Of a stretch of 64,000 nucleotides of DNA, positions 63,301-64,000 are shown piece after piece. This stretch comes from Chamaea fasciata (taxonomy: Eukaryota > Chordata > Aves > Passeriformes > Sylviidae): positions 6,372,501-6,436,500 of the forward strand of contig JARCOQ010000016.1 in the NCBI GenBank assembly GCA_029207755.1, written 5' to 3'. The notes beneath the pieces were generated by a model, which had not been told where the DNA came from, ran no database searches, and saw only the letters and a program-made list of their open reading frames with translations. Made by a program: the position numbers and the translations under genes. Positions within the stretch are counted from its first letter, which is position 1. Each line of letters starts with the position of its first letter.

Positions 63301-64000
63301 ACAAGTAAACAACCACATTTTGTTATGTTCTGGCAATGTGAATAAAATTCTAAGAAAAAGCGTTGAATTTTCTTAAGCTAGGCAGAAGCTTTACCTTTTT
63401 ATTTTGCCAAGCATAGTTTTATTTGTAAGATGAGGGAACTTTAAAAACGGCCTTTTGTTGTTAGCTTACTGTCTCAGAGTGTTAAATTATACATTTACAA
63501 GCAGGTTGGTGCTGTGATGCTACACAACCAGAATGCAGCAAGATAACACCACTGGGGGATGAATGTCTCCCACAACCCTCTACTGCTCCACCCTGAACAG
63601 AAGTCAACACCAAATATTCCAGTCACTGTGGAATATCATTTGCCCTGCTGCACTTATTTAGTACTTTCAGAACACCTGATTTTCATAAATCTGTACATCC
63701 AAGTGGTTTTGCACCTCGCCTCCTTCCTGGAGTTATTCAGCCAAGTTGAAGGCAACTAACCCTCCCCAGACCGAACAAATTGAGGCATGTCATGGGTAAA
63801 ACCAGCTGTAATTCCACATTCTAGCAGAGCTCATACCTACAACGGGCTCCTTAAGGTGCTGTCTGGATGTAAATGATTGGTAAAAGAAACCTGCTACCCC
63901 AATGGGCTTCTAGTGCCTCTGCGAGTGAGAAATTCCACTGTGCCCAGAAGGAAAGCTGCCAAGAAACAAAGGGCAATGCTGACTTCAATTCCACTGCTGC

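Larger units (their letters stand above)
37534..64000 (-). other. MAD1L1: Partial intron of MAD1L1, 5' side of the exon
   Basis: Inferred from the acceptor at 37535-37534. The preceding MAD1 exon was not found before the window ends, so this intron is at least 26.4 kb. It holds two CR1 3'-end fragments in the same orientation as the gene (47665, 58027), a likely MIR-type SINE remnant (58680), a 57-base tandem duplication (42562), a composite AT/AC/AG microsatellite (50393), a small CpG cluster (40850) and two CpG-retaining blocks (48235, 60000). Stretches such as 38000-40500, 43200-45700, 51600-57900 and 61000-64000 show nothing I can annotate beyond short A-runs. Confidence 0.65.

Overview
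This window looks like bird nuclear DNA, probably passerine. It has worn CR1 retrotransposon 3' ends, few transposons overall, short A-tracts, and no dense gene content, operons, rRNA, tRNA, CRISPR or prokaryotic signals. The bird call is an inference from the CR1 fragments and general composition. The passerine part is weaker and rests on one short LTR-like stretch near 47630.

Only one protein-coding segment is convincing: a 145-base internal exon on the minus strand at 37389-37533. It has a clean acceptor and donor and encodes 48 codons of charged coiled coil. The peptide ends in a block that matches, from memory, the mitotic checkpoint protein MAD1 (gene MAD1L1) just before the conserved stretch that follows it in vertebrates. 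The rest of the window is best read as two very long partial introns of that gene: at least 37.4 kb on the 3' side (1-37388) and at least 26.4 kb on the 5' side (37534-64000). A strong excess of A-runs over T-runs on the plus strand fits transcription from the minus strand across the whole window.

Inside the introns I can support three CR1 3'-end fragments (17290, 47665 and 58027), one possible older CR1 tail (34170), one likely MIR-type SINE remnant (58680) and a weaker one (13762). There are also short tandem duplications (12562, 23084, 42562), microsatellites (21053, 50393, 31500, 46475), a 28-base inverted repeat with TATA-like arms (12462-12489), and several stretches that keep many CpGs and homeobox-like ATTA motifs. 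The last group are candidate conserved or regulatory elements. None of them can be confirmed without alignment.

No undescribed gene system is visible. Apart from the one over the exon, the open reading frames are short, unspliced and unlike proteins, or they run through repeats. The most useful leads are the exon and its unusually long flanking introns, the candidate enhancer-like blocks, and the symmetric TATA palindrome.
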